NCBI GenBank assembly: GCA_038744685.1 | Contig: JBCDMB010000003.1 | Coordinates: 62,001 to 126,000, forward strand | Origin: Verrucomicrobiota bacterium | GTDB lineage: Bacteria > Verrucomicrobiota > Verrucomicrobiia > Opitutales > Puniceicoccaceae | Reading direction: 5' to 3' | DNA length: 64,000 bases | Part shown: positions 43,729-51,838 of the stretch, piece after piece | Layout: each line of letters begins with the position of its first letter | How positions within the stretch are numbered: position 1 is the first letter of the stretch | Program-made: the position numbers and the translations under genes | The notes under the pieces: model-generated | What the model saw: only the letters and a program-made list of their open reading frames with translations | Told to the model about the DNA's origin: nothing | Databases searched by the model: none

Positions 43729-45066
43729 CTAACTTAGGCCGAAAGCTCTCATTGCCTGCACCAAGCGCACGAAACCTCCAATGTTCGCTCCCGCTTGGTA
43801 GTTTTCCGGTCCCGCATAACGACTTCCGAAGTTCAAACACCGCTGATGGATTCCCTTCATAATCTCTTGAAGGCGAGTATCGACTTCCGCAAAGCTCCAT
43901 TGCTCCAACGAAGCGTTCTGCTGCATCTCGAGAGCAGATACAGCTACTCCACCCGCATTAGCTGCCTTCGCAGGTCCAAAGAGAATTCCTTCTTCGAGAA
44001 AACGGTGAATGGCACCCGGTTCACACGGCATATTCGCTCCTTCGCAAACCAGTTGGCAACCGTTTCCAAGCAAGGTCTCTGCGTCTGTCTCTGAGATTTC
44101 GTTTTGCGTAGCGCAGGGAAAAGCAAGGTCACATTCCAAATCCCAAACCGTTTCATCAGGACGATACTCTACCCCGTCCCGCCCCGTTGGATACTCCGAA
44201 AGTCGACCTCTTTCGATTTCCTTCAGACTACGCAGACAGTCCACGTCGATTCCGGCCGGCGCGTAAACAGAACCGCCCGAGTCTGAGCAGGAAATCACCC
44301 TTGCGCCCTTCTGCTGCAACTTCTGGATGGTATAAATGGCAACATTTCCCGAGCCGGAGACTACAGCGGTTTTTCCTTCCAGACCCTCACCGCGTTCTCC
44401 CAACATCGACTCCGCAAAATAAACGCATCCGTAGCCAGTAGCCTCTTTCCGAACCAGAGAGCCACCCCAGGATGCGTCTTTCCCGGTGATTACCCCCAAT
44501 TCATAACGGTTCGTCAAACGCTTGTATTGCCCAAACAAATACCCGATCTCACGACCGCCTACACCGATATCTCCTGCTGGAACATCCGTCTGCTGGCCAA
44601 TGTGCCGATGCAACTCCGTCATGAAACCCTGGCAAAAGCGCATCACCTCGTGGTCTGACCGACCTCGTGGATCAAAGTCAGATCCTCCCTTTCCTCCTCC
44701 AAGCGAGAGTCCGGTCAGACTATTTTTAAAGATCTGTTCAAACCCAAGAAACTTGATGACCCCAAGGTTAACCGTGGGATGAAACCGCAGGCCTCCCTTG
44801 TATGGACCGAGCGCACTGTTGAATCCGACCCGAAACCCACGGTTTACATTGACCCTTCCGCTGTCTTCAGCCCACACCACCCGAAAGACCGCCTGCCTTT
44901 CCGGTTCGCAGACGCGCTCCAGCAAATTGAGCTCTTCAATTTCCGGAAACTCTGTGAGCACTGGCTCAAGAGAAGGGAGAACTTCTTCAACAGCCTGAAT
45001 GAAGATCGGCTCATTGTGATTGCGCTGACGGACAATCTCCAGAACGGATTCGAGGTAGTCGTTCAT
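43729..45066 (-). CDS. gdhA: glutamate dehydrogenase (NADP type)
   Basis: The 445-residue hexameric type enzyme reductively aminates 2-oxoglutarate with ammonium. The substrate pocket is in GPYKGGLRFHPTVN, and GGGKGGSDFDPRGRSDHEVMRFCQ holds the catalytic Lys region. PAGDIGVGGREIGYLFGQYKRL and the Rossmann motif VSGSGNVAIYTIQK follow. Length and sequence fit the NADP-dependent anabolic group. The frame is open to 45150 through a REP palindrome; ATG 45066 (MNDYLESVLEIV) is the natural start. It is divergent from the YcjX-like gene. Confidence 0.96.
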   Translation of the reverse strand: MNDYLESVLEIVRQRNHNEPIFIQAVEEVLPSLEPVLTEFPEIEELNLLERVCEPERQAVFRVVWAEDSGRVNVNRGFRVGFNSALGPYKGGLRFHPTVNLGVIKFLGFEQIFKNSLTGLSLGGGKGGSDFDPRGRSDHEVMRFCQGFMTELHRHIGQQTDVPAGDIGVGGREIGYLFGQYKRLTNRYELGVITGKDASWGGSLVRKEATGYGCVYFAESMLGERGEGLEGKTAVVSGSGNVAIYTIQKLQQKGARVISCSDSGGSVYAPAGIDVDCLRSLKEIERGRLSEYPTGRDGVEYRPDETVWDLECDLAFPCATQNEISETDAETLLGNGCQLVCEGANMPCEPGAIHRFLEEGILFGPAKAANAGGVAVSALEMQQNASLEQWSFAEVDTRLQEIMKGIHQRCLNFGSRYAGPENYQAGANIGGFVRLVQAMRAFGLS

Positions 45067-45118
45067 AGGAAAAGCATGGAGATTTGTTACAAAAGGTGCG
45101 AGCCTCAAAAGCACCAAT

Positions 45119-45144
45119 GGAGGGACATCGGCCTCGATGTCCGC
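45119..45144. repeat. REP half-element (first stem-loop)
   Basis: GGAGGGACATCGG...CGATGTCCGC matches the left half of the REP palindromes at 50827 and 54052 with one base change (GGCCTCG for GGCCCCG). It folds as GACATCG/CGATGTC. It sits between the divergent gdhA and ycjX genes. Confidence 0.85.
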
Positions 45145-45225
45145 AGGCATTCAACAAGGACATTTGCGAACCAGCAAATAGAAATCCCTCGCAACCATTC
45201 GCAGCAGCCCCTAACTCTCGACCTC

Positions 45226-46506
45226 ATGCCGCCGTTCTTCAAAAAGGTCAGTCGATACCGCAGGATCGTCGCTGTTGGCCCAAGGCATTCAGGGAAATCC
45301 GTTCTTCTCGCTTCACTTCTTGATCACCTGAGGAAAGATCCGGCGAGGTTCCTTCGGACAACTGACGAGTGGATTCGACACCAGGTGGTGCCTTATCCGG
45401 GCGACTTCCCCGCGCTACCACTGGACCGAATCTTAAAGGAAGCTTCTGAAGCGGCGCTTTGGCCGGAAGTAACCGTGAAGCCAGCAGCTTTGCGTTTCTC
45501 CGCTCAAAACCGAAAGGCGTGGAAGCGTGATCTCGTTTTGGATTTTATCGACTTCCCTGGAGAGAATCTAGCCGACTTTCTCGGCCAAGGAGATTTTCAA
45601 GCCTGGAGTGATCGAGTCACCGATCTTTTCCCAGACCCTCTTGACCCACCTTCGGTCGAGGGGATGGCTCAACTTAGAAAAGCTGAATCAGAGAACGCGA
45701 GTCCCGAATCCCTAGCCGAGATCTACGCAAAAGTCGTGGTGGAGGCTACCCGAAGAGGTCGATATCTCACGACGCCAGCCAGCCTCTGCTCCCGCGTCTT
45801 TGAAACATCTTCCACCAGTGAGAACGAAGATTTTGCACCACTGAAAAACGGGAACAGAAACAGGAATTTTCTTTCGAAATTCAACGCCTATCAGGAATGT
45901 TACGTTCGGCCCCTGGAGAAGTTGATCGCGAATGCAGACGCTCTAATCATCCCGATCGATGTTGGCTGGATTCTCTCCGGTGGACCTTCCGTTCTTAGAG
46001 ACCAACACGCGCTCCTCTCTTCTCTCGGCGAGCTTCTGGCTCGCCTTGATTCGATATGGGCAAGACTAGCCTCCTTCCTCGGACGCTCATTCACTCCAGT
46101 AGATGATTCCAAATTCCCGGGAAGGCTCAGCAGTATCGTACTCGTCGCCACGAAAATCGACCTGTTCCGACCAGAAGACCGGTCCCGTCTCGAAGATCTA
46201 GTGCGAGCACTCGGCGAACCAGTCATTCGAGGGGCCGGATTTCACGGAATCCAAGTTCTTTACACGGCTTGCTCGGCGGTCCGCTCGACAACAGACAGTC
46301 CTTCGGCAGACGGATCACTGAATGGTTTCCGAGAAGGAAAACCCGTTTCTGTCACTCCTCCGAAAATTCCCGAACGGTGGCCGGACCAGTGGGACCCCAA
46401 GGATTTCCGCTTCCCTCGCCTAGACCCAAGAATTGCCCGAAACGGCCTTTACCCTCCGGCCCACATCCATCTGGATCGGGTGGTTAGATCGATTATTGAG
46501 GCCTAG
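45226..46506 (+). CDS. YcjX-like P-loop ATPase/GTPase (DUF463)
   Basis: The protein of about 426 residues begins MPPFFKKVSRYRRIVAVGPRHSGKSVLLASLL, with Walker A GPRHSGKS at about residues 16-23. Further YcjX-family blocks are FIDFPGENLADFLG (switch region), YVRPLEKLIANADALIIPIDVGWILSGG and VLVATKIDLFRPED (NKxD-like, here TKID). YcjX is a stress-linked protein of unknown role usually followed by YcjF, which is absent here. The long in-frame extension back to 44779 lies antisense to gdhA and is rejected. ATG 45226 is the family-consistent start. Confidence 0.85.
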   Translation: MPPFFKKVSRYRRIVAVGPRHSGKSVLLASLLDHLRKDPARFLRTTDEWIRHQVVPYPGDFPALPLDRILKEASEAALWPEVTVKPAALRFSAQNRKAWKRDLVLDFIDFPGENLADFLGQGDFQAWSDRVTDLFPDPLDPPSVEGMAQLRKAESENASPESLAEIYAKVVVEATRRGRYLTTPASLCSRVFETSSTSENEDFAPLKNGNRNRNFLSKFNAYQECYVRPLEKLIANADALIIPIDVGWILSGGPSVLRDQHALLSSLGELLARLDSIWARLASFLGRSFTPVDDSKFPGRLSSIVLVATKIDLFRPEDRSRLEDLVRALGEPVIRGAGFHGIQVLYTACSAVRSTTDSPSADGSLNGFREGKPVSVTPPKIPERWPDQWDPKDFRFPRLDPRIARNGLYPPAHIHLDRVVRSIIEA

Positions 46507-46547
46507 GCCAGCGCCCAAGGCCTCAGATAAAACGCCAAGACGAAAAC

Positions 46548-46580
46548 AAAAAAAAGCCCAGCCTCCTAGATGGCTGGGCT
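46548..46580 (-). terminator. Rho-independent terminator for the PEP-CTERM gene
   Basis: AGCCCAGCC at 46555-46563 pairs with GGCTGGGCT at 46572-46580 in a 9-bp stem. On the minus strand it is followed by a run of eight T. It lies 26 bases past the stop of the minus-strand PEP-CTERM gene. Confidence 0.9.
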
Positions 46581-46606
46581 CCGAGTTAGGTAAGTGAATA
46601 GACCCC

Positions 46607-47404
46607 CTAGGAAGCGACCCGCCGGCGACGCGTTAGAACGAGAACACCCGCTCCGATTGCCGCGAAGAAGGAGAAGACTGAAGGCTCTGGAACGGCTGTC
46701 GGAGAAAAAGTATCACCCGAGTTCAACTCAAGGGCCAAAATCGTTGTGCTGGTTCCGGACATTGTCCACTGAATATCATATTCTGTGATAGGGTCGGTAT
46801 AGCTGGCGAGATCCCACATGAATGAAAACTCTTTGATCTCCGAATCTCCGAAACCTGTGTCCTCCACACCTAAGGTTCTTTCAAAGAAGTAGTCCGTGTT
46901 GTTTGCGAAAACATCCCCGCCGTTAAGAGTCAAGATAGGTAAGCCATCGATCCATCCATCGCTACCTTGACCGATCCGGACTTGGAAAATGATCGTTTCA
47001 ATGTCAGGAATTAAGTTCGTGTCAAAAACGTTGTGCGTTGCTGGAATGTGAGGACCGATAAAACTAAAAGGTGCTCCGTATATCGAAATCGTAGCCGGGT
47101 AACCGTTCCCAGAGATCTTCCCGAAGGCCGCATCACCCGTTGGGTCATCGTCGTCACTTTCTGCCGTGCCAAACGTCAAGACCGACTCAATTGCTTCGGG
47201 CCAAGGCGTGTCTCCAGGAAATGATCCAAATCCGTCACCAGCACCAGCGTTAACAGAGGCAATCTGTGGATTGCTGATGGTGAGGTTGTCCCACTCGTCG
47301 TAATCAGTGACGCCTGTCAAGGATACGTCAATAAATCCGTTAGCGACCACCGGGATCAGAGCCAGTACCAAAATGCAGTTGGTATCCTTTAAACGAACTT
47401 TCAT
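46607..47404 (-). CDS. PEP-CTERM sorted exported protein
   Basis: The 265-residue protein has a signal peptide (LKDTNCILVLALIPVVANG) and ends with the full PEP-CTERM tripartite signal: AVPEPSVFSFFAAIGAGVLVLTRRRRVAS (VPEPS motif, hydrophobic helix, Arg-rich tail). These proteins are processed by exosortase and exported with exopolysaccharide. The mature part is acidic and beta-rich, with no known enzymatic domain. It stands alone with its own terminator. Confidence 0.92.
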   Translation of the reverse strand: MKVRLKDTNCILVLALIPVVANGFIDVSLTGVTDYDEWDNLTISNPQIASVNAGAGDGFGSFPGDTPWPEAIESVLTFGTAESDDDDPTGDAAFGKISGNGYPATISIYGAPFSFIGPHIPATHNVFDTNLIPDIETIIFQVRIGQGSDGWIDGLPILTLNGGDVFANNTDYFFERTLGVEDTGFGDSEIKEFSFMWDLASYTDPITEYDIQWTMSGTSTTILALELNSGDTFSPTAVPEPSVFSFFAAIGAGVLVLTRRRRVAS

Positions 47405-47633
47405 GTCTCTTCTGTTTTTCGATATTTATGTTGATTCTGTCTAAAGCTCTTGAGACTCAATCCCAACTGTTGAGATCGTCAAGCTTAATGAGGAGGTTTT
47501 CCAAGCTTTTTTCTTAACGCCTTACAGGAAAGGTACTGCTGCTGGTCGGATTCAATCCTCCACGTCTGAAAATCACTATTCTGATCCTTTCCACCTGATC
47601 TCTGGCCAAGTTAGGGAGTTTATCCTATGAGAG

Positions 47634-48500
47634 CTAATCGTCTCGATTCCAGCTGCTAAAGTTAGGATCATCGTAGATAGAAGCCTGATTCGACCACCTC
47701 CTCATATCCCGGATTTCCTCCTCGCTTAGAAACGCGGTGCTTCCGTCAAGATGAGAAACTACCGCTTCACCGCCGAACTCGAGAGATAAATGACCCATAC
47801 TCGCTGGAATTTCAGGATCATATGAACCCCAAGCAACAGTCCCAGGAGATTGTGGGGGAGTGACTCTAAAAAATCCTACTGGTTCGTCAAAAAAAGGGGT
47901 AGATCCTCCGATAGATGCTGCAAAGACGATCAGATTGGACGGGTTGTGTGCATCCTCCGGCCGCAGGACCCAGAAGTTGCGGGGAAGAGCTGGATCCCTT
48001 ACGAATCGCCCGCTAGGTGAATACCCTGGATCAGAGCGCCGACCATCCTGGTGCCCACCGACAAAAGTAGAATTGATCCCAAACGACGGATTCAGACTCA
48101 CAGCGTACGGGCTCTCCTTTGCAAATTCATCGTAAAACCTTAGGTGATCAGAGACAAAAAGGCCCCTCACCCCTCCATCCATATATTCTGCAAGCCTCCA
48201 TGGGTACCGTTTCGCCTCTTCACTTGCGGGATGAAGCCTGCGTCCACCAGGGACGATAAGGATCTCGCCTACGTTCGCGTAGCCCGGAAGAAACTGGCCG
48301 TTATTTTCAAGGGGCGTCAGAAGATATGCTTGGATGAGTGATCGAGCTCCGGCTTTAACCTCAACTTTCTCTGCGCTACTTCTGGCTGAGCTTACTCCTG
48401 CGGCAATGATTCCGCTTAGCAAGCCGATGATTGCAATTCCGACCAAAAGCTCTATCAAAGTAAATCCTTCGCCACTGTGTTCTTTGTTTCGGCAAAACAT
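47634..48500 (-). CDS. pseudopilin with His/DG-type C-terminus
   Basis: The protein of about 288 residues starts MFCRNKEHSGEG/FTLIELLVGIAIIGLLSGIIAAG, a prepilin leader and helix. Near the C-terminus is VVSHLDGSTAFLSEEEI, the HxDG-type segment shared with the pseudopilin at 891. GGAGG 9 bases upstream of ATG 48500 decides the start over the longer frame to 48533. It begins 20 bases after the InlB-repeat protein stops, so the two are in one operon, which suggests that the pseudopilin serves in export of that protein. Confidence 0.88.
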   Translation of the reverse strand: MFCRNKEHSGEGFTLIELLVGIAIIGLLSGIIAAGVSSARSSAEKVEVKAGARSLIQAYLLTPLENNGQFLPGYANVGEILIVPGGRRLHPASEEAKRYPWRLAEYMDGGVRGLFVSDHLRFYDEFAKESPYAVSLNPSFGINSTFVGGHQDGRRSDPGYSPSGRFVRDPALPRNFWVLRPEDAHNPSNLIVFAASIGGSTPFFDEPVGFFRVTPPQSPGTVAWGSYDPEIPASMGHLSLEFGGEAVVSHLDGSTAFLSEEEIRDMRRWSNQASIYDDPNFSSWNRDD

Positions 48501-48520
48501 CAGTTTTTTCCTCCAAAAAA

Positions 48521-49870
48521 TTACTGTGTCCAAATGATCTCAATTCGTACAAAAACGGAGTCAGTGTCAGGATCCGGCGAGAGAATCTTGGCAGTGACCG
48601 TTTCCGTTCCGTCTCCATTGAACACTGGGTTTGGCTGTTCCTCAGTGTAATCGATTCCAGTCCCATCTCCGTTGTAGTTCCACGTGACCAAATCCGTTGA
48701 TACCTGCACTCGATAGACGAGATCGGTTGCTCCCATCTGTCGCCGGAAAACGTAGAATACCTCACCTTCAGAATTAACCACTAATTTTGGAGTGATCCTG
48801 TCTGCGTCATACACCTCTGGAAACCCTCCGAAAGCATACTCCATTATATTGGGGAAAGGATCTCCATCGGGGTTGGCGTTCGCAGGAGATCGTTGGCTGT
48901 AAGGCGGGTTTGGTATCATAAACGCGGGCGTAATGGTGTCTGTCATCCACGCAAAATAAGTCTCAGGGGAAAAGACGCCCCTAACGGTTGGATCCTCATC
49001 GAGAATAACTGTCTCGAACTCGTTGTCTCCCGACAGGTCCCCCGTCCAACCCACAAATTTAAACTCGAAGCCTTCCACAGCGGTAACCTCAACAGTATCT
49101 CCAACTTGATATACTATGCGGGGTTCGCTTTCGCCCGCCTTGTTGTGGAGGACTTGGTAAAAGCCAGAAAATCCAGAATTCGCCGTGATATCAAAACGAA
49201 CACCGTCAAGGTAGCTCGTCGGAGTCCCAAGCGTGTCCAACGACAGGTCCCAAAGACTGAGAGATGATGAAGCAGACTCAAAAATAACAAAAAAATCATA
49301 AATTGAAGTGCCAGAAAGGTCCCATTCCCAAGCGGTAAAAGTTTGGGCGAAGAGACCAGCACCCAACTGCAAAAAACCCGTTCCGGTGGGCGCTGGTGCC
49401 TCAATAAGTAGACCATCTGCACTTTCTCGATAGAGCAATGAAGCACTCTCGATGTCGGGCACGCTTCCTACAGATGAGGTTTGAAACAAAACTGAGGAAA
49501 CGTCGAATTCTGGAGCCCCATAGGTTAGGAACGTCAGTGGTGAATTAAAATCATATATACCTCCTGACGAGGTGATTATAGCCCCTGGAGCTCCGATTTG
49601 GTAGAGCCGGGCGTCTAATTGAACAGTGCCTTCGACAGGAAACAAATTAACAGGATTCCCTTCATCGGACGGTGGAACATCTGAAGTGCCACCCGCCTCT
49701 GGAATCTCAAATTCTGTGTATGGATCTACAAATGAGCGAGTCCAAGCCGCATTTTCACTGACACCACCCTCAGGGATCACAGGTTCAACAATGATTCCAT
49801 TCACGCTCAGACTCCCGGTGGTTAAAGTCCACAGAGTCCCTAGCTTAACACTAGCCTTTCTTAAATCCAT
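48521..49870 (-). CDS. secreted protein with InlB-type repeat and Ca-binding-like segment
   Basis: The protein of about 449 residues has a weak signal-like N-terminus (MDLRKASVKLGTLWTLTTGSLSVNG). A large beta-rich region lacks known motifs. A divergent InlB B-repeat-like module (VEVTAVEGFEFKFVGWTGDLSGD) lies near residue 275, followed by the 'NANPDGDPFPNIMEYAFGG' segment, a thrombospondin-3/dockerin-like motif common at the ends of verrucomicrobial secreted proteins. The C-terminus resembles 'YRVQVSTDLVTWN', a beta domain found in the same proteins. ATG 49870 follows AAAGG by 8 bases. A pseudopilin gene follows. Confidence 0.75.
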   Translation of the reverse strand: MDLRKASVKLGTLWTLTTGSLSVNGIIVEPVIPEGGVSENAAWTRSFVDPYTEFEIPEAGGTSDVPPSDEGNPVNLFPVEGTVQLDARLYQIGAPGAIITSSGGIYDFNSPLTFLTYGAPEFDVSSVLFQTSSVGSVPDIESASLLYRESADGLLIEAPAPTGTGFLQLGAGLFAQTFTAWEWDLSGTSIYDFFVIFESASSSLSLWDLSLDTLGTPTSYLDGVRFDITANSGFSGFYQVLHNKAGESEPRIVYQVGDTVEVTAVEGFEFKFVGWTGDLSGDNEFETVILDEDPTVRGVFSPETYFAWMTDTITPAFMIPNPPYSQRSPANANPDGDPFPNIMEYAFGGFPEVYDADRITPKLVVNSEGEVFYVFRRQMGATDLVYRVQVSTDLVTWNYNGDGTGIDYTEEQPNPVFNGDGTETVTAKILSPDPDTDSVFVRIEIIWTQ

Positions 49871-49903
49871 TCTTTTGCCTTTCAACCAATCCCTCTGCTC
49901 CAA

Positions 49904-50265
49904 AATGTTGAGCCGCTCTTCGCTGCTTCAGCGACTCATCAGACGATGCATAATTCCTCTATTCAGGAATACAAAGGGGAATCAGTCTCAATATCAACAA
50001 AGACTGTCCGAAATTTTAAGGCTGCCCATCTAATCGGCCGATTTCCTCAATTCATTTCCTTGGCACCCAAGAGAACTAGTGAATTCCCCTAGTCGAATTC
50101 TTGGAAATCAATAGGCGTTAGCTAGACTGAAGGCAAAAGAAATAAGGGCTCTGAGCAGATTAACCTAGAGACAGGATTTTGAAGCCTGGTTGCTGTCCAA
50201 CGCTCCTCCAACCTCTGTAACTAACATCATGAGAAATCCAGTCCTCTGGAAAATGCGCCGGATGA
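49904..50265. other. intergenic region, nothing recognised
   Basis: These 362 bases (together with 33 more up to the chosen start of the InlB-repeat gene) hold no convincing gene, tRNA, terminator or repeat. They lie upstream of the InlB-repeat gene and downstream of the EVE gene, both on the minus strand, so a promoter is expected here. Confidence 0.35.
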
Positions 50266-50730
50266 TCACGAAGACGCCATCTTCAAGATCCAATCATACT
50301 CACTCTTCCGAACAGGAGTAATGGAGAGACGATTTCCGCGTTGAAGAATTCTCATTTCCTTGAGCGACTTGGTCTCACGCATTTCGGCGAGGGTGACCAT
50401 ACGTGAGAATTTTTCGACAAACTTTACGTCCACAAGAATCCAGCGGGGATTCTCCGGGTCGGATTTAGGATCGTAGTATTTTGCCTTTGAATCAAAAGCG
50501 GTTGGATCCGGGTAGGGACCAGATACAATCTCGGCCAACCCTACCACCCCTGGTTCCTTACAGTTTGAGTGGTAATAAAGAACCCGGTCGCCGATCTCCA
50601 TCTCATCCCGCATAAAATTGCGGGCTTGGTAGTTGCGAATGCCATCCCACGGCTCGACGCCTCCTTTCGCATTTTTCAAATCATCGATGGAAAAATCATC
50701 CGGCTCCGATTTCATCAACCAATACTTCAT
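50266..50730 (-). CDS. EVE domain protein
   Basis: The 154-residue protein is a complete EVE domain (PUA-like fold): MKYWLMKSEPDDFSIDDL, WDGIRNYQARNFMRDEMEIGDRVLYYHSN and GVVGLAEIVSGPYPD are characteristic. EVE domains read modified bases in DNA or RNA and are related to human THYN1. ATG 50730 matches the family start; the frame to 50916 runs through a REP element and is rejected. No restriction-modification genes are nearby. Confidence 0.93.
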   Translation of the reverse strand: MKYWLMKSEPDDFSIDDLKNAKGGVEPWDGIRNYQARNFMRDEMEIGDRVLYYHSNCKEPGVVGLAEIVSGPYPDPTAFDSKAKYYDPKSDPENPRWILVDVKFVEKFSRMVTLAEMRETKSLKEMRILQRGNRLSITPVRKSEYDWILKMASS

Positions 50731-50826
50731 AGGAAGAGGTAAAGCACTCTCCGCACGACAGAGCAACCTTCTCTCTTCAAGAGAAAGGGTAACCTCCAAA
50801 CTGAGTTCGTCCCCAAAACGGTTTCT

Positions 50827-50897
50827 GGAGGGACATCGGCCCCGATGTCCGCATCTCCGGCCGGGCGCAAGAAAGACGCCGAGGCCGGCGTCCCTCC
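50827..50897. repeat. complete REP palindrome (two stem-loops)
   Basis: The element starts GGAGGGAC and ends GTCCCTCC. It contains two hairpins: GACATCGGCCCCGATGTC and GACGCCGAGGCCGGCGTC, joined by a short spacer ending in GCAAGAAA. It is nearly identical in both halves to the copy at 54052. It lies between the EVE gene and the SDR gene. Confidence 0.9.
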
Positions 50898-50925
50898 AAC
50901 AACTACCTACGGACAACCCTTCGTC

Positions 50926-51837
50926 CTACGTTCCACTCCTCAAAATCTCCTCATACCCTTTGCGAAAGCCGGGAAAGGATGGCTTCCAAGAGCTCTCTGC
51001 AAGTGCTTTGTCAATCCGCACGCGCCGGTTTGGTGGACCCCCCGCCCGATTCACCGTCATTCTTCGACCCCCTACTGCGTTCGGATCAAAAACCGGCGGC
51101 GGCAGTCCCAAGGTCTCGGCGATCCATGAGGCCACTTCTTCTTTGGTTGATGGGTTTCCGTCGGATATGTTGAACGCCTTTCCACAAACTCCCTCGTCAC
51201 TCGCAAACCGCACTACCGCAGAAACGATGTCATCGAGATAGATCAGGTTGAGGTAGTAGTCACCCCGTCCCGGCAAAACCGTCGCACCACTCCGTAAGCT
51301 ATCCAACAGGTAATGGCGTGTAGGTCCATAGATCCCGGCAAGACGCAGTACCACGCTGCGATCCGCAAGCGCTGAATCGCCGAGAAGCACCTCCTCCGAG
51401 TCGAGAAGGATTTGCCCTGATTCCGGCAGATCGCCCCCTGCGTCTTCCTCCCGCACCTCCCGCCCGTCCGAAAACGGATAGACAGTCGTTGAGCTCGTGT
51501 AAAGGATGCGACCCGGTTGCGCAGAACGCGCCCACTTCGCCAAAGACTCATTCCCACCGATATACGACTTTCGATAGCCCTCGATTCCACCGCCCGCCGA
51601 GCTCACGCAATTCAGAGCGATCTCTGGCTCTCTGGGGACCTTTGTGTGCCACAAATCTGAATCTACCTCCGCGACCACGCCAACAAAGTTAGGGTTTTCG
51701 ATCGATGCGAGGATCTCCTTGTTTCGAGAAACCCCGAATACCCGCCGGCCCTCTGTAAGCCACTGCCTCGCAACTGCACACCCAACATAACCACAGCCAA
51801 GGATCACTCCATCCCCACCCTTTTGATCTACAGCCAT
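50926..51837 (-). CDS. NAD-dependent epimerase/SDR family protein (YeeZ-like)
   Basis: The 303-residue extended short-chain dehydrogenase starts with the Rossmann motif VILGCGYVGCAVARQWL, then SSAGGGIEGYRKSYIGG, the catalytic YTSSTTVYPFSDGR (Ser/Tyr) and the NLIYLDDIVSAVVRF block. It resembles YeeZ-type proteins of unclear substrate. ATG 51837 (MAVDQKGGDGV) follows the symporter stop by a single base, showing an operon with the symporter. An ATG-containing extension to 51912 is rejected because it would overlap the symporter. Confidence 0.85.
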   Translation of the reverse strand: MAVDQKGGDGVILGCGYVGCAVARQWLTEGRRVFGVSRNKEILASIENPNFVGVVAEVDSDLWHTKVPREPEIALNCVSSAGGGIEGYRKSYIGGNESLAKWARSAQPGRILYTSSTTVYPFSDGREVREEDAGGDLPESGQILLDSEEVLLGDSALADRSVVLRLAGIYGPTRHYLLDSLRSGATVLPGRGDYYLNLIYLDDIVSAVVRFASDEGVCGKAFNISDGNPSTKEEVASWIAETLGLPPPVFDPNAVGGRRMTVNRAGGPPNRRVRIDKALAESSWKPSFPGFRKGYEEILRSGT

Positions 51838-51838
51838 T

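Noticed and set aside
45067-45150. N-terminal extension of gdhA
   Set aside because: It translates the REP palindrome and does not resemble any glutamate dehydrogenase; MNDYLESVLEIV is the usual start.
44779-45225. Upstream extension of the YcjX-like frame
   Set aside because: It lies antisense to gdhA and through a REP element; the family start fits ATG 45226.
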